Shown in pieces: positions 26,569 to 34,774 of a stretch of DNA of 64,000 bases. Numbering within the stretch: the first letter of the stretch is position 1; each line of letters starts with the position of its first letter. Made by a program: the position numbers and the translations under genes. A model generated the notes under the pieces. It did no database searches, was not told where the DNA came from, and worked only from the letters and a program-made list of their open reading frames with translations. The stretch is from GCA-2746365 sp963711255 (lineage in GTDB: Bacteria; Pseudomonadota; Gammaproteobacteria; SZUA-229). The stretch covers positions 1 to 64,000 of the forward strand of contig CAVQDO010000005.1 in NCBI GenBank assembly GCA_963711255.1, in the 5' to 3' direction.

Positions 26569-26712
26569 AGGCGCGTAGCTCAGTTGGTTAGAGCGCTTCC
26601 TTGACATGGAAGAGGTCGGTGGTTCGACTAAATTGCCGGGAGCAATTTAGAACGCCTGTTTTATAGGCGGCCCGCAGGGCGGAGGGCAGGAGCCCGGAGT
26701 AATCCACTCGTG
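26569..26712 (+). pseudogene. tRNA-Val copy split in the T-loop by a 74-bp hairpin insertion (unit 2)
   Basis: Bases 26569-26627 match positions 1-59 of the intact tRNA-Val exactly, ending in GGTTCGA. Then 74 bp intervene (26628-26701), and the tRNA resumes with ATCCACTCGTG before diverging again. The insert holds stem CTAAATTG with loop CCGGGAG (26628-26650), a CGCCT/AGGCG hairpin, GCCC-GCA-GGGC, and GGGC-AGGA-GCCC (26684-26695). It lacks the tRNA 3' end, so it cannot give a normal tRNA. Confidence 0.8.
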
Positions 26713-26792
26713 TCGGTTTAGTATTGCCCAACGTAATGTTGGAAGGAGCATATAGTGTGCTCAATCTATTAAGATTATTAAATAACCTTTTT

Positions 26793-26869
26793 AGGCGCGT
26801 AGCTCAGTTGGTTAGAGCGCTTCCTTGACATGGAAGAGGTCGGTGGTTCGAATCCACTCGTGCCTACCA
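26793..26869 (+). tRNA. tRNA-Val (anticodon GAC)
   Basis: A 77-nt gene with acceptor AGGCGCG/CGTGCCT, A discriminator and encoded CCA. The anticodon stem CTTCC/GGAAG encloses TTGACAT, giving GAC at 34-36. The T-arm is GGTGGTTCGAATCCACT. It is the only complete copy among three partial ones in the 700-bp region before thrS. Confidence 0.96.
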
Positions 26870-27079
26870 GTTTCACCGGAAGGTGCGAGTGGGTGAGAAC
26901 CACTGTGTGGTTCGGCTAAATTGTCTGGAACAATTTAGAACGCCTGTTTTTTAGGCGACCCGATAAATTCGACAGGATCGAATTTAAACAGCCATGGGCT
27001 GGCCCGCAGGGCGAAACCCATGGATGGGTGAAGTAACGGCGGAGGGCAGGAGCCCGTAGTAATCCACTCGTGCCTACCA
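26870..27079 (+). repeat. GGA-loop hairpin array ending in a tRNA-Val 3' end (unit 3)
   Basis: Directly after the tRNA CCA come CACC-GGAA-GGTG (26874-26885), stem CTAAATTG with loop TCTGGAA (26916-26938) and stem AAATTCGA with loop CAGGA (26965-26985). ACCC-ATGGAT-GGGT (27016-27029) and GGGC-AGGA-GCCC (27044-27055) follow. A T-arm 5' half (GTGGTTCG, 26907-26914) stands before the array. The matching 3' half plus acceptor end (AATCCACTCGTGCCTACCA) closes it at 27061-27079. The unit is thus another T-loop insertion, this time with a complete tRNA 3' end. thrS begins 74 bp on. Confidence 0.75.
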
Positions 27080-27153
27080 ATTTATATTTGCATCATCAGC
27101 ATGCTTTAAAAATAAACAAGCGATCTTTCGTAGTGATCGCCACTGGAGATAAT

Positions 27154-29097
27154 ATGCCACAGAATAATCCTGTTATTACTTTACCCGATGGAACCCAGCG
27201 CTCGTTCGATGCACCTTTGACGGTGATGGATGTAGCTAATGATATCGGTCCTGGTCTGGCCAAAGCGACTCTTGCTGGGCGCGTCAATGGCGAGCTGGTT
27301 GATGCTTCTTTCCTGCTGGATAATGACGCCGAGCTGGCTATTGTTACTTCACGTGACGAAGATGCACTTGAATTGATGCGTCACGATGCTGCCCATATTA
27401 TGGCGCAGGCGGTTCAGGAATTATTCCCCGGCACCCAGGTAACGATCGGACCGGCCATCGAAAATGGCTTTTATTATGATTTTGCCCGTGATAAGCCGTT
27501 TACCGATGATGATTTAAAAGTCATCGAAGATCGTATGCGCGAAATTGTTAAGCGCGACTTGCCGATAGTGCGAGAAGTGACAGACAAAGATGCGGCGATA
27601 AAAACGTTTGCCGCTATCGGCGAAGATTACAAAGTAGAAATTATCAAAGATATTATTCCTGAAGGTGAAGAAGTCTCTATATACCGTCAGGGTGACTGGT
27701 TTGATGTTTGCCGTGGCCCGCACATGCCAAGCACCGGCAAACTGGGCAAGGGCTTCAAATTAATGAAAGTAGCCGGTGCCTACTGGCGCGGCGATTCCGA
27801 CAATGAAATGCTGACGCGTGTATACGGTACTGCATGGCCGGATAAAAAACAGCTGAATGCCTATTTGCACCAGCTCGAAGAAGCGGAAAAACGCGACCAC
27901 CGTAAACTCGGCAAAAAGCTGGGTTTCTTTCACATGCAGGAAGAAGCACCGGGCATGGTGTTCTGGCATGATAAAGGCTGGTCAATTTACCTGACGGTGC
28001 AAAATTATATTCGCGATAAATTGCGCCAGCATGATTACCAGGAAATTCATACGCCGCAGATTGTTGATCGCAGCCTGTGGGAAAAATCCGGCCACTGGGA
28101 CAAATTTGGTGACATGATGTTTACCACCCACTCAGAGAACCGTGACTACGCGATTAAGCCGATGAACTGCCCCTGCCATATACAGGTATTCAACCAGGGG
28201 TTGAAAAGTTACCGTGATTTGCCATTGCGCCTGGCCGAATTTGGTTCCTGCCACCGTAATGAGCCCTCAGGTACACTGCATGGCCTGATGCGGGTAAGAA
28301 ATTTTGTGCAGGATGATGCACATATCTTCTGTACAGAAGATCAGTTACAGGACGAGGTTTCAGCCTTCATCGACCTGGTGTACGAGGTTTACCGGGATTT
28401 TGGCTTCACTAATATCCAGGTGGCTCTGTCAACACGGCCGGAACAGCGCGTCGGGGATGATGAAGCCTGGGATAAAGCGGAGAAAGCACTGGAAGTTGCG
28501 CTGGATAACAAGAAGCTGGACTGGAAACTGCAGCCTGGTGAGGGCGCCTTCTACGGTCCTAAAATTGAGTTTGTGCTACGTGACTGTCTGGGGCGTGAGT
28601 GGCAGTGTGGTACAATGCAGGTTGACTTCTCCATGCCGGGACGTCTGGACGCACAATATATCGCTGCTGACGACAGTAAGCGTACCCCGGTAATGCTGCA
28701 TCGTGCCATTTTAGGTTCAGTTGAACGATTTGTCGGTATTTTGATCGAAGAGCACGAGGCGAAATTTCCGCTCTGGTTAGCGCCGGTTCAGGCCGTAGTG
28801 CTCAATATTACGGACAAACAGGCCGAATTTGCCGAAAAAATGCAAAAAATACTTGTTTCGCAGGGATTTAAGGTCGAATTGGACTTGAGAAATGAGAAGG
28901 TTGGATATAAAATTCGCGAGCACATTTTACAGCGGGTTCCCTACATGCTGGTTATTGGTGATCGGGAGCTTGAAACAAATACAGTGGCCGTTCGCTCGCG
29001 AGGCGGTGAAGATCTGGGTGTTATGTCAATTGATGACGTAGCAAACATGTTTTCACTGGAGATCGCGAGCCGCGGTCTCGCTGTTTTAGAGGAATAA
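27154..29097 (+). CDS. thrS: Threonyl-tRNA synthetase
   Basis: Class-II synthetase (647 aa) charging tRNA-Thr. Domains in order: TGS (VITLPDGTQRSFDAPLTV), editing domain with HDAAHIMAQAVQELFP and the SAD region (YWRGDSDNEMLTRVYGTAW), catalytic core with zinc-ligand region MNCPCHIQVFN and motif-2 RNEPSGTLHGLMRVRNF, and anticodon-binding C-terminus. The ATG at 27154 has GGAG five bases upstream and gives the usual length; an in-frame ATG at 27070 lies inside the tRNA-like repeat and is unlikely. infC follows with its SD inside the last thrS codons. Confidence 0.97.
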   Translation: MPQNNPVITLPDGTQRSFDAPLTVMDVANDIGPGLAKATLAGRVNGELVDASFLLDNDAELAIVTSRDEDALELMRHDAAHIMAQAVQELFPGTQVTIGPAIENGFYYDFARDKPFTDDDLKVIEDRMREIVKRDLPIVREVTDKDAAIKTFAAIGEDYKVEIIKDIIPEGEEVSIYRQGDWFDVCRGPHMPSTGKLGKGFKLMKVAGAYWRGDSDNEMLTRVYGTAWPDKKQLNAYLHQLEEAEKRDHRKLGKKLGFFHMQEEAPGMVFWHDKGWSIYLTVQNYIRDKLRQHDYQEIHTPQIVDRSLWEKSGHWDKFGDMMFTTHSENRDYAIKPMNCPCHIQVFNQGLKSYRDLPLRLAEFGSCHRNEPSGTLHGLMRVRNFVQDDAHIFCTEDQLQDEVSAFIDLVYEVYRDFGFTNIQVALSTRPEQRVGDDEAWDKAEKALEVALDNKKLDWKLQPGEGAFYGPKIEFVLRDCLGREWQCGTMQVDFSMPGRLDAQYIAADDSKRTPVMLHRAILGSVERFVGILIEEHEAKFPLWLAPVQAVVLNITDKQAEFAEKMQKILVSQGFKVELDLRNEKVGYKIREHILQRVPYMLVIGDRELETNTVAVRSRGGEDLGVMSIDDVANMFSLEIASRGLAVLEE

Positions 29098-29101
29098 AAC
29101 T

Positions 29102-29623
29102 ATCGCTTCACCTAAAAAGACGCGCATCAATGGCGACATTAACTATCCTGAAGTTCGGGTTATTGACCATGAAAGTAACCAGCTTGGCGTTATGTCAAGC
29201 GAGGATGCGCAAAAGAAAGCAATGGAAGTCGGGTTGGACCTGGTAGAAGTTTCTCCTAATGCAGAGCCGCCTGTATGCCGAATCATGGATTTTGGCAAGT
29301 TCAGGTTTGAAAACAGTAAGAAAAAGCAGGGTGCGAAAAAGAAACAACGTCGTACCCAGGTCAAGGAAATCAAGTTCCGCCCGCGTACCGAGGTCGGTGA
29401 CTATAAGGTTAAGCTGAGTAAGCTGACCAAGTTCCTTGAAAATGGTGATAAAACCAAGGTTACCATGCGTTTCAGAGGGCGGGAATTCGCGCATCAGGAA
29501 CTGGGTATGGAATTGTTGAAACGTGTTGTGGTCGATCTGGAAGAAATCGCCAACGTTGAGCAAATGCCTGGTATGGAAGGTCGCCAGATGGTTATGGTTT
29601 TAGGACCGAAGAAAACGAAGTAG
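29102..29623 (+). CDS. infC: Translation initiation factor IF-3, starting with ATC
   Basis: IF-3 (173 aa) binds the 30S subunit and checks start codons. The family-typical N-terminus reads IASPKKTRINGDINYPEVRV upstream of the first ATG at 29192, so the gene must begin earlier. An ATC at 29102-29104 lies eight bases after AGAGGA, at the position where E. coli infC has its ATT start. Rare AUU/AUC/AUA starts let IF-3 repress its own translation, a known mechanism. The body is normal (NAEPPVCRIMDFGKFRFE; RFRGREFAHQELG). Gap to thrS: 4 bp. Confidence 0.95.
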   Translation: MASPKKTRINGDINYPEVRVIDHESNQLGVMSSEDAQKKAMEVGLDLVEVSPNAEPPVCRIMDFGKFRFENSKKKQGAKKKQRRTQVKEIKFRPRTEVGDYKVKLSKLTKFLENGDKTKVTMRFRGREFAHQELGMELLKRVVVDLEEIANVEQMPGMEGRQMVMVLGPKKTK

Positions 29624-29625
29624 CA

Positions 29626-29692
29626 GTTTTAAGTTATAGGTTTCGGGTTAGAAGCAGAACTTACTACTTGAAACTTACAACTAATTTTAAAG
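29626..29692. repeat. Short inverted repeat between infC and rpmI
   Basis: TTTTAAGTTATAGGTTTC (29627-29644) is imperfectly mirrored by GAAACTTACAACTAA (29670-29684). The core AAGTTATAGGTTTC also occurs near 1008-1022. It occupies the spot where the L20 leader site lies in E. coli, but I see no L20-binding structure in it. Confidence 0.45.
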
Positions 29693-29707
29693 TTTTGGAG
29701 AAGGCAC

Positions 29708-29905
29708 ATGCCTAAGATGAAAACAAACCGTGGAGCTGCAAAGCGCTTCCGCAAAAACGGTTCTGGTGGATTTAAACGTGGTAAATCACATCGTCGTCAT
29801 ATTTTGACCAAGAAGAGTACCAAGCGTAAACGTCATTTACGTGATGATGCTCAGGTTCATGAAAATGATAAGAAGATGCTTGTTCGTATGTTGCCATACG
29901 TATAG
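29708..29905 (+). CDS. rpmI: 50S ribosomal protein L35
   Basis: Basic 65-aa protein with the L35 start MPKMKTNRGAAKRFRKNG and the KSTKRKRHLR segment. GGAGAAGG lies before the ATG. It is in the standard infC-rpmI-rplT order. Confidence 0.98.
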   Translation: MPKMKTNRGAAKRFRKNGSGGFKRGKSHRRHILTKKSTKRKRHLRDDAQVHENDKKMLVRMLPYV

Positions 29906-29932
29906 CCCACATATTAAGTAGAGAATAGAACA

Positions 29933-30292
29933 ATGCCAAGAGTAAAAAGAGGCGTACAAGCCAGAGCTAAACATAAAAAAGTTTTAGCTAAAGCGAAAGG
30001 TTATTACGGTGCACGTAGCCGTGTATATCGTGTCGCACATCAAGCAGTTATTAAAGCGGGTCAATACGCATACCGTGACCGTCGTGTTAAGAAACGTGTT
30101 TTCCGTGCACTGTGGATCGTTCGTATTAATGCTGCTGCACGTGAGTGCGGTATGTCATACAGCCGTTTAATCAATGGTCTGTCTAAAGCAGAAGTTGCTA
30201 TCGATCGTAAAGTGCTGGCTGACCTTGCCGTGCATGATATGGCTGCCTTTACAAAAATCGCTGATAAAGCTAAAGAAGCACTCGCAGCCTAA
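29933..30292 (+). CDS. rplT: 50S ribosomal protein L20
   Basis: 119-aa RNA-binding ribosomal protein needed for early 50S assembly. N-terminal basic tail (MPRVKRGVQARAKHKKVLAK) and core (RVYRVAHQAVIKAGQYAYRD; LWIVRINAAARECGMSYSR) are complete. In E. coli L20 represses its own operon. It is followed by a terminator at 30359-30384. Confidence 0.98.
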   Translation: MPRVKRGVQARAKHKKVLAKAKGYYGARSRVYRVAHQAVIKAGQYAYRDRRVKKRVFRALWIVRINAAARECGMSYSRLINGLSKAEVAIDRKVLADLAVHDMAAFTKIADKAKEALAA

Positions 30293-30358
30293 ATATGCTG
30301 AGTGATTTATCTGGATGATAGAATCCCGGTAAATAATCTAAAAGCTTATCAGTACACA

Positions 30359-30384
30359 AAGGGGGAGCGCGCTTCCCCTTTTTT
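30359..30384 (+). terminator. Terminator after rplT
   Basis: AAGGGG, a GC-rich centre and CCCCTT followed by more T (30361-30384). It would end or attenuate the thrS-infC-rpmI-rplT transcript before pheS. Confidence 0.75.
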
Positions 30385-30407
30385 ATTGCAAAAATAAAGT
30401 AAAAGAT

Positions 30408-30513
30408 TGAACCACGGAGGCACAGAGTCACGGAGATTATTTATTGTTATTCGCCTTCGGCGAAGTAACACGTAGATTGTTTTCACTCTGTGTCTCTGTG
30501 CCTCCGTGGTTAA
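30408..30513. repeat. ~105-bp inverted repeat (family 'ACCACGGAGGCACAGAG')
   Basis: GAACCACGGAGGCACAGAG (from 30409) is mirrored by CTCTGTGCCTCCGTGGTT (ending 30511), with a TCGCC/GGCGA loop hairpin in the middle. A sister copy with changed but still pairing arms lies at 59147-59257. No target-site duplication is clear. Confidence 0.7.
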
Positions 30514-30549
30514 TAGATTATAAAAAATACTTCATACGGGAGTTAAGGC

Positions 30550-31566
30550 GTGGATTTACAAAAGTTAACCGCTGATGCGCAGGAAAGAATAAATGCGGCT
30601 GACAGTCTGGAAGTGCTGGACCAGATTCGAGTAGATTATCTCGGTAAGAAAGGTGAGCTGACCTCATTGTTGAAAACATTGGGTAAGCTGCCTGCAGAAG
30701 AACGAAAAACTGCAGGTCTGGATATCAATACCGCCAAGCGCGAAGTGCAGCAGTTGCTTGAGCAGCGCAAGTTATCCCTTGAAACTGAAAAGCTGAACGC
30801 AAATCTGGCGAGTGAAAAAATTGATGTCACTTTACCCGGGCGTGGGCAGCAGGCGGGTGGCCTGCATCCGGTTACCCGTACCATGGAGCGTATCGAGAAC
30901 CTGTTCTCGCGACTGGGTTTTACCATAGAACAGGGTCCTGAAATTGAAGATGATTTTCATAACTTCGAAGCCTTGAATATTCCTTCGCATCATCCTGCGC
31001 GTGCCATGCACGATACTTTTTATTTTGACGCGAACACTTTATTACGAACCCATACTTCACCCGTGCAGGTGCGGCACATGGAAACGGAAAAGCCGCCGCT
31101 GCGAATTATTGCGCCTGGCCGTGTCTATCGCTGTGATTCAGATCTGACTCACACGCCGATGTTCCACCAGGTTGAGGGCTTGCTGGTTGATGAAAATGTC
31201 AGTTTTGCTGATTTAATGGGTACGCTGGCGGATTTCCTGAAAGAATTTTTTGAAAACGAAAATTTACAGACACGGTTTCGTCCATCCTACTTCCCGTTTA
31301 CTGAGCCTTCTTCCGAAGTCGATATTCAGTGTGTGATGTGTGAGGGTGAAGGTTGCCGCGTTTGCGGGCAGACCGGCTGGCTGGAAGTTCTGGGTTGTGG
31401 CATTGTGCATCCAAAAGTATTTGAATCGGCTGGTATTGATACTAAAAAATATACCGGTTATGCCTTTGGTATGGGGGTAGAGCGACTGGCAATGTTGCGT
31501 TACGGCGTGAATGATTTGCGTTTGTTCTTCGAAAACGACATTAAATTTTTACAGCAGTTCGCTTAG
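30550..31566 (+). CDS. pheS: Phenylalanyl-tRNA synthetase alpha subunit
   Basis: 338-aa catalytic subunit. N-terminal coiled coil (about 1-90), then class-II core: motif 1 region HPVTRTMERIENLFSRLGF, motif 2 (IIAPGRVYRCDSDLTHTPMF) and motif 3 GMGVERLAMLRYGV. The start is a GTG at 30550 behind AGTTAAGG, giving the normal N-terminus. Works as an alpha2-beta2 enzyme with PheT, 23 bp downstream. No Phe-rich leader peptide is evident upstream. Confidence 0.97.
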   Translation: MDLQKLTADAQERINAADSLEVLDQIRVDYLGKKGELTSLLKTLGKLPAEERKTAGLDINTAKREVQQLLEQRKLSLETEKLNANLASEKIDVTLPGRGQQAGGLHPVTRTMERIENLFSRLGFTIEQGPEIEDDFHNFEALNIPSHHPARAMHDTFYFDANTLLRTHTSPVQVRHMETEKPPLRIIAPGRVYRCDSDLTHTPMFHQVEGLLVDENVSFADLMGTLADFLKEFFENENLQTRFRPSYFPFTEPSSEVDIQCVMCEGEGCRVCGQTGWLEVLGCGIVHPKVFESAGIDTKKYTGYAFGMGVERLAMLRYGVNDLRLFFENDIKFLQQFA

Positions 31567-31589
31567 GCAGTGAGTGGAGAGAATAACTG

Positions 31590-33998
31590 ATGAAATTTAG
31601 CGAACAATGGCTAAGAAGCTGGGTTAACCCTGAAATATCAACACAGGAAATGTGTGACCAGTTAACCATGGCTGGTCTTGAAGTTGATAGTGTCGAGCCC
31701 GCTGCTGCTGATTTCAGCGGCGTTGTAGTAGGCCGTGTTGAATCAATGGAAAAGCATCCCGATGCGGATAAATTAAATGTCTGCCAGGTGACCGATGGCA
31801 ATGAAACGCTGCAAATCGTCTGCGGCGCTGCCAATGTCAGGCCGGGCCTGGTTATACCGCTGGCTAAACTTGGCGCGGTACTACCTGCCGAAGCGGCGGG
31901 GGAGAGCTGGAAAATCAAACCGGCTAAACTGCGCGGCGTCGAATCTTCCGGCATGCTTTGTTCCGAAAAAGAGCTGGGGCTGGCTGACAGTGCAGACGGT
32001 TTAATGGAGCTGCCGGATGATGCGCCACTGGGTAAAGATATGCGTGAATACCTGGAGCTTGATGATACCGTTATTGAGCTGGATTTAACGCCAAACAGAG
32101 GTGACTGCCTGAGTATAGAGGGTATTGCGCGTGAACTGGCTGCACTTAATCAGTGTGATATCAAGGAACAGCTCTGGGAGCCTTATAAGCAAACAATTAC
32201 CGATGAGTTTTCAGTAGAAATTCAGGCCGGGGAGGCCTGTACGCAATATGCCGGCCGAGTTATTAAAGGTATTAATGTTAATGCGCAGACTCCGCTGTGG
32301 ATGCTTGAGCGTCTGCGTCGCAGTGGTATCCGTGGTTTAAGTCCGGTTGTTGATATTACTAACTACGTCATGCTGGAGCTGGGCCAGCCGATGCATGCCT
32401 TTGATCTGCAGAAACTGAATGGAAAAATAACGGTTCGTTATTCTTATGAAGGCGAAAAAATCACGTTATTAGATGGTAAATGTATCGAACTTCAGGAAAA
32501 TACACTACTAATTGCTGATGATAAAAGGCCGCTTGCTATCGCTGGTGTCATGGGTGGTGAAGATTCTGCGGTTGCTGATTCTACATCTGACATTTTCCTT
32601 GAAAGTGCTTTTTTCAGACCGGAAATTATCGCGGGTAAAGCCAGAAGCTATGGCCTGCACACTGACTCCTCTCATCGTTTTGAACGCGGTGTTGATTACC
32701 TGCTCCAGGTTCATGCGATCGAACGTGCCACTGAACTGATACGTGAAGTATGTGGCGGTGATGTCGGACCGGTTATCGAGCAAAAAACCGCTTCGCATCC
32801 TGGTGAGCCATTACCCATTCATCTTCGGGCCAGCCAGATAAAACGTGTGCTTGGTATTGATCTGGCTGATGAAGAAGTGACTGATATTCTCAAACGCCTG
32901 GGCATGGAAGTCAGGGTATTTAAAGATGAGTGGCTGGTGAAATCCCCAAGTTTCCGTTTCGATATCGAGATAGAAGCTGATCTGCTGGAAGAAGTGGTAC
33001 GTGTCTATGGTTACAATAACATTCCGCGCACATACCCTAGTTACCATGCCCTGGTTCAGCCACAGCCAGAAGCCAGAAATTCATTAAATGAGCTTAAGAG
33101 ACGCCTGGTTAACCGGGGTTACTACGAAGCGATAAGTTATAGCTTTGTTGACCCGAAATGGCAAAAAATCCTTGATCCACAGAACGAAACTATCGCGCTG
33201 GCTAATCCTTTATCGTCTGAAATGTCTGTCATGCGCACCACCATGTGGGTCGGCCTGCTGAGTGCACTAAAACATAATGTAAACCGTCAGCAGAGCCGGG
33301 TTCGTATGTTTGAAACGGGCTTATGTTTTAAACCTCAGAATAAAGATGATGGCGCCGCAAAGGTAGCGGGTATCACCCAGGAACCGATGTTTGCTGGTGT
33401 TATCTGCGGTGATCTGAGCCATGAACAGTGGTCCGAGCAAAATCGCCGTGTTGATTATTTTGACCTTAAGGCTGACGTGGAAGCACTATTATCCTGTTCA
33501 GCCGCTGACTCGGTTTTTGAGGCTGCTGAACATCCCGCATTACATCCCGGGCAAAGTGCCTGTATCAAGCAAAATGACAAAGCTGTGGGCTGGATAGGTG
33601 CGCTGCATCCGCAAGTGCAAAAAGCACTGGATATTGATCCACGGGTTTTTGTTTTTGAACTAAAACAATCAGCCATTTCAGAAAATAGTATTCCTGCATT
33701 TTCTCCGCTTTCGCGCTTTCCAGAAGTGAGAAGAGACCTCGCTATCCTGATCGAGGAATCGGTACCTGCTGCTGATATTTTGTCAGTAATTGAAGCCGCA
33801 TCATCTGATTTGCTCAAAGAAACGCAATTATTTGATATTTATCAGGGAAAAGGTGTCGAAGAAGGCACAAAAAGTGTGGCTTTCGGCTTGATTTTACAGG
33901 AGTTTTCCCGCACTCTTACCGATAAGGACGTAGATACTGAAATTGAAAATATTGTATCTGCACTAAATCAACAATTTGCTGCTACACTTCGGGAGTAG
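31590..33998 (+). CDS. pheT: Phenylalanyl-tRNA synthetase beta subunit
   Basis: 802-aa subunit for editing and tRNA binding. Starts MKFSEQWLRSWVNP; tRNA-binding OB domain (VESMEKHPDADKLNVCQV), B3/B4 editing domain (SPVVDITNYVMLELGQPMHA), B5 domain and C-terminal ferredoxin-like anticodon domain (SRFPEVRRDLAILI). Length is normal. ihfA starts 2 bp after its stop. Confidence 0.97.
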   Translation: MKFSEQWLRSWVNPEISTQEMCDQLTMAGLEVDSVEPAAADFSGVVVGRVESMEKHPDADKLNVCQVTDGNETLQIVCGAANVRPGLVIPLAKLGAVLPAEAAGESWKIKPAKLRGVESSGMLCSEKELGLADSADGLMELPDDAPLGKDMREYLELDDTVIELDLTPNRGDCLSIEGIARELAALNQCDIKEQLWEPYKQTITDEFSVEIQAGEACTQYAGRVIKGINVNAQTPLWMLERLRRSGIRGLSPVVDITNYVMLELGQPMHAFDLQKLNGKITVRYSYEGEKITLLDGKCIELQENTLLIADDKRPLAIAGVMGGEDSAVADSTSDIFLESAFFRPEIIAGKARSYGLHTDSSHRFERGVDYLLQVHAIERATELIREVCGGDVGPVIEQKTASHPGEPLPIHLRASQIKRVLGIDLADEEVTDILKRLGMEVRVFKDEWLVKSPSFRFDIEIEADLLEEVVRVYGYNNIPRTYPSYHALVQPQPEARNSLNELKRRLVNRGYYEAISYSFVDPKWQKILDPQNETIALANPLSSEMSVMRTTMWVGLLSALKHNVNRQQSRVRMFETGLCFKPQNKDDGAAKVAGITQEPMFAGVICGDLSHEQWSEQNRRVDYFDLKADVEALLSCSAADSVFEAAEHPALHPGQSACIKQNDKAVGWIGALHPQVQKALDIDPRVFVFELKQSAISENSIPAFSPLSRFPEVRRDLAILIEESVPAADILSVIEAASSDLLKETQLFDIYQGKGVEEGTKSVAFGLILQEFSRTLTDKDVDTEIENIVSALNQQFAATLRE

Positions 33999-34000
33999 GT

Positions 34001-34300
34001 ATGGCATTGACGAAAGCCGATATGGCAGAAAGTTTATACGAAGAATTGGGCTTGAATAAGCGCGAAGCCAAAGAACTGGTTGAGCTGTTTTTTGAAGAGG
34101 TTCGTGCAGCGTTAGGTGATGCAAATCACGTGAAGCTTTCAGGTTTTGGAAATTTTGTTTTACGAAATAAGACAGAGCGACCAGGACGTAACCCAAAGAC
34201 AGGTGAAGAAATTCCAATTTCAGCACGTCGTGTCGTAACCTTCAGACCCGGACAGAAACTGAAGCAAAGAGTAGAAGCCTATGCTGGAAGCCAGCAATAA
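34001..34300 (+). CDS. ihfA: Integration host factor alpha subunit
   Basis: 99-aa DNA-bending protein. MALTKADMAESLYEELGLNK start, VKLSGFGNFVLRNKTERPGR beta arm with the NPKTGEEIPI tip that inserts into the minor groove. The pheT-ihfA linkage is standard. It overlaps the next gene (MerR-type) by 20 bp. Confidence 0.98.
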   Translation: MALTKADMAESLYEELGLNKREAKELVELFFEEVRAALGDANHVKLSGFGNFVLRNKTERPGRNPKTGEEIPISARRVVTFRPGQKLKQRVEAYAGSQQ

Positions 34301-34634
34301 TAACGAATTACCAGTAATACCAGGGAAGCGCTATTTCACTATTGGTGAGGTCAGCGAACTATGTGGAGTAAAATCTCATGTTTTACGCTACTGGGAACAG
34401 GAATTTTCTCAATTAAAACCGGTCAAGCGTCGTGGAAATCGTCGCTATTATCAACGACACGATGTGATTCTGATTCGTCAGATACGCAGCTTATTGTATG
34501 ATCAGGGCTACACTATCGGCGGCGCAAGACAGAAGCTTACCGGTGAGGAAGTGGCAGATGATAATGCACAAAGCCAGCAGATCATCCGACAGATGCGTGA
34601 TGAACTTGAAGGTTTGTTAGCTATCCTGAGATAA
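34281..34634 (+). CDS. MerR-family transcriptional regulator
   Basis: 117-aa regulator with an N-terminal winged helix-turn-helix (FTIGEVSELCGVKSHVLRYW, then GNRRYYQRHDVILIRQI) and a short helical dimerisation tail. No C-terminal metal-binding cysteines are present. A gene of this type follows ihfA in most gammaproteobacteria. Its targets are not known. Translation is probably coupled to ihfA by the overlap. Confidence 0.92.
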   Translation: MLEASNNNELPVIPGKRYFTIGEVSELCGVKSHVLRYWEQEFSQLKPVKRRGNRRYYQRHDVILIRQIRSLLYDQGYTIGGARQKLTGEEVADDNAQSQQIIRQMRDELEGLLAILR

Positions 34635-34661
34635 ACACTGGTTTCAATCATTATTGAAAAC

Positions 34662-34692
34662 AAAAAAAGACCGGCTTAAGCCGGTCTTTTTT
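34662..34692. terminator. Terminator between merR-type gene and tRNA-Pro
   Basis: A-run, AGACCGGC, TTAA, GCCGGTCT, T6: a near-perfect palindrome that can end both the plus-strand pheST-ihfA-merR transcript and the minus-strand tRNA-Pro transcript (6 bp beyond its CCA). Confidence 0.85.
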
Positions 34693-34697
34693 ATTAT

Positions 34698-34774
34698 TGG
34701 TCGGGACGACAGGATTTGAACCTGTGACCACTACACCCCCAGTGTAGTGCGCTACCAGACTGCGCTACGCCCCG
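34698..34774 (-). tRNA. tRNA-Pro (anticodon GGG)
   Basis: 77-nt gene with acceptor CGGGGCG/CGTCCCG, A discriminator and encoded CCA. D-arm GCGCAGTCTGGTAGCGC; anticodon stem CTACA/TGTAG around CTGGGGG (GGG at 34-36); T-arm ACAGGTTCAAATCCTGT. This locus is not surrounded by the hairpins seen at the Val and Ser genes. Confidence 0.96.

Noticed and set aside
27070..27153. 28-residue N-terminal extension of ThrS
   Set aside because: It would begin inside the tRNA-Val 3'-end copy; ATG 27154 has a good ribosome-binding site and fits the family.
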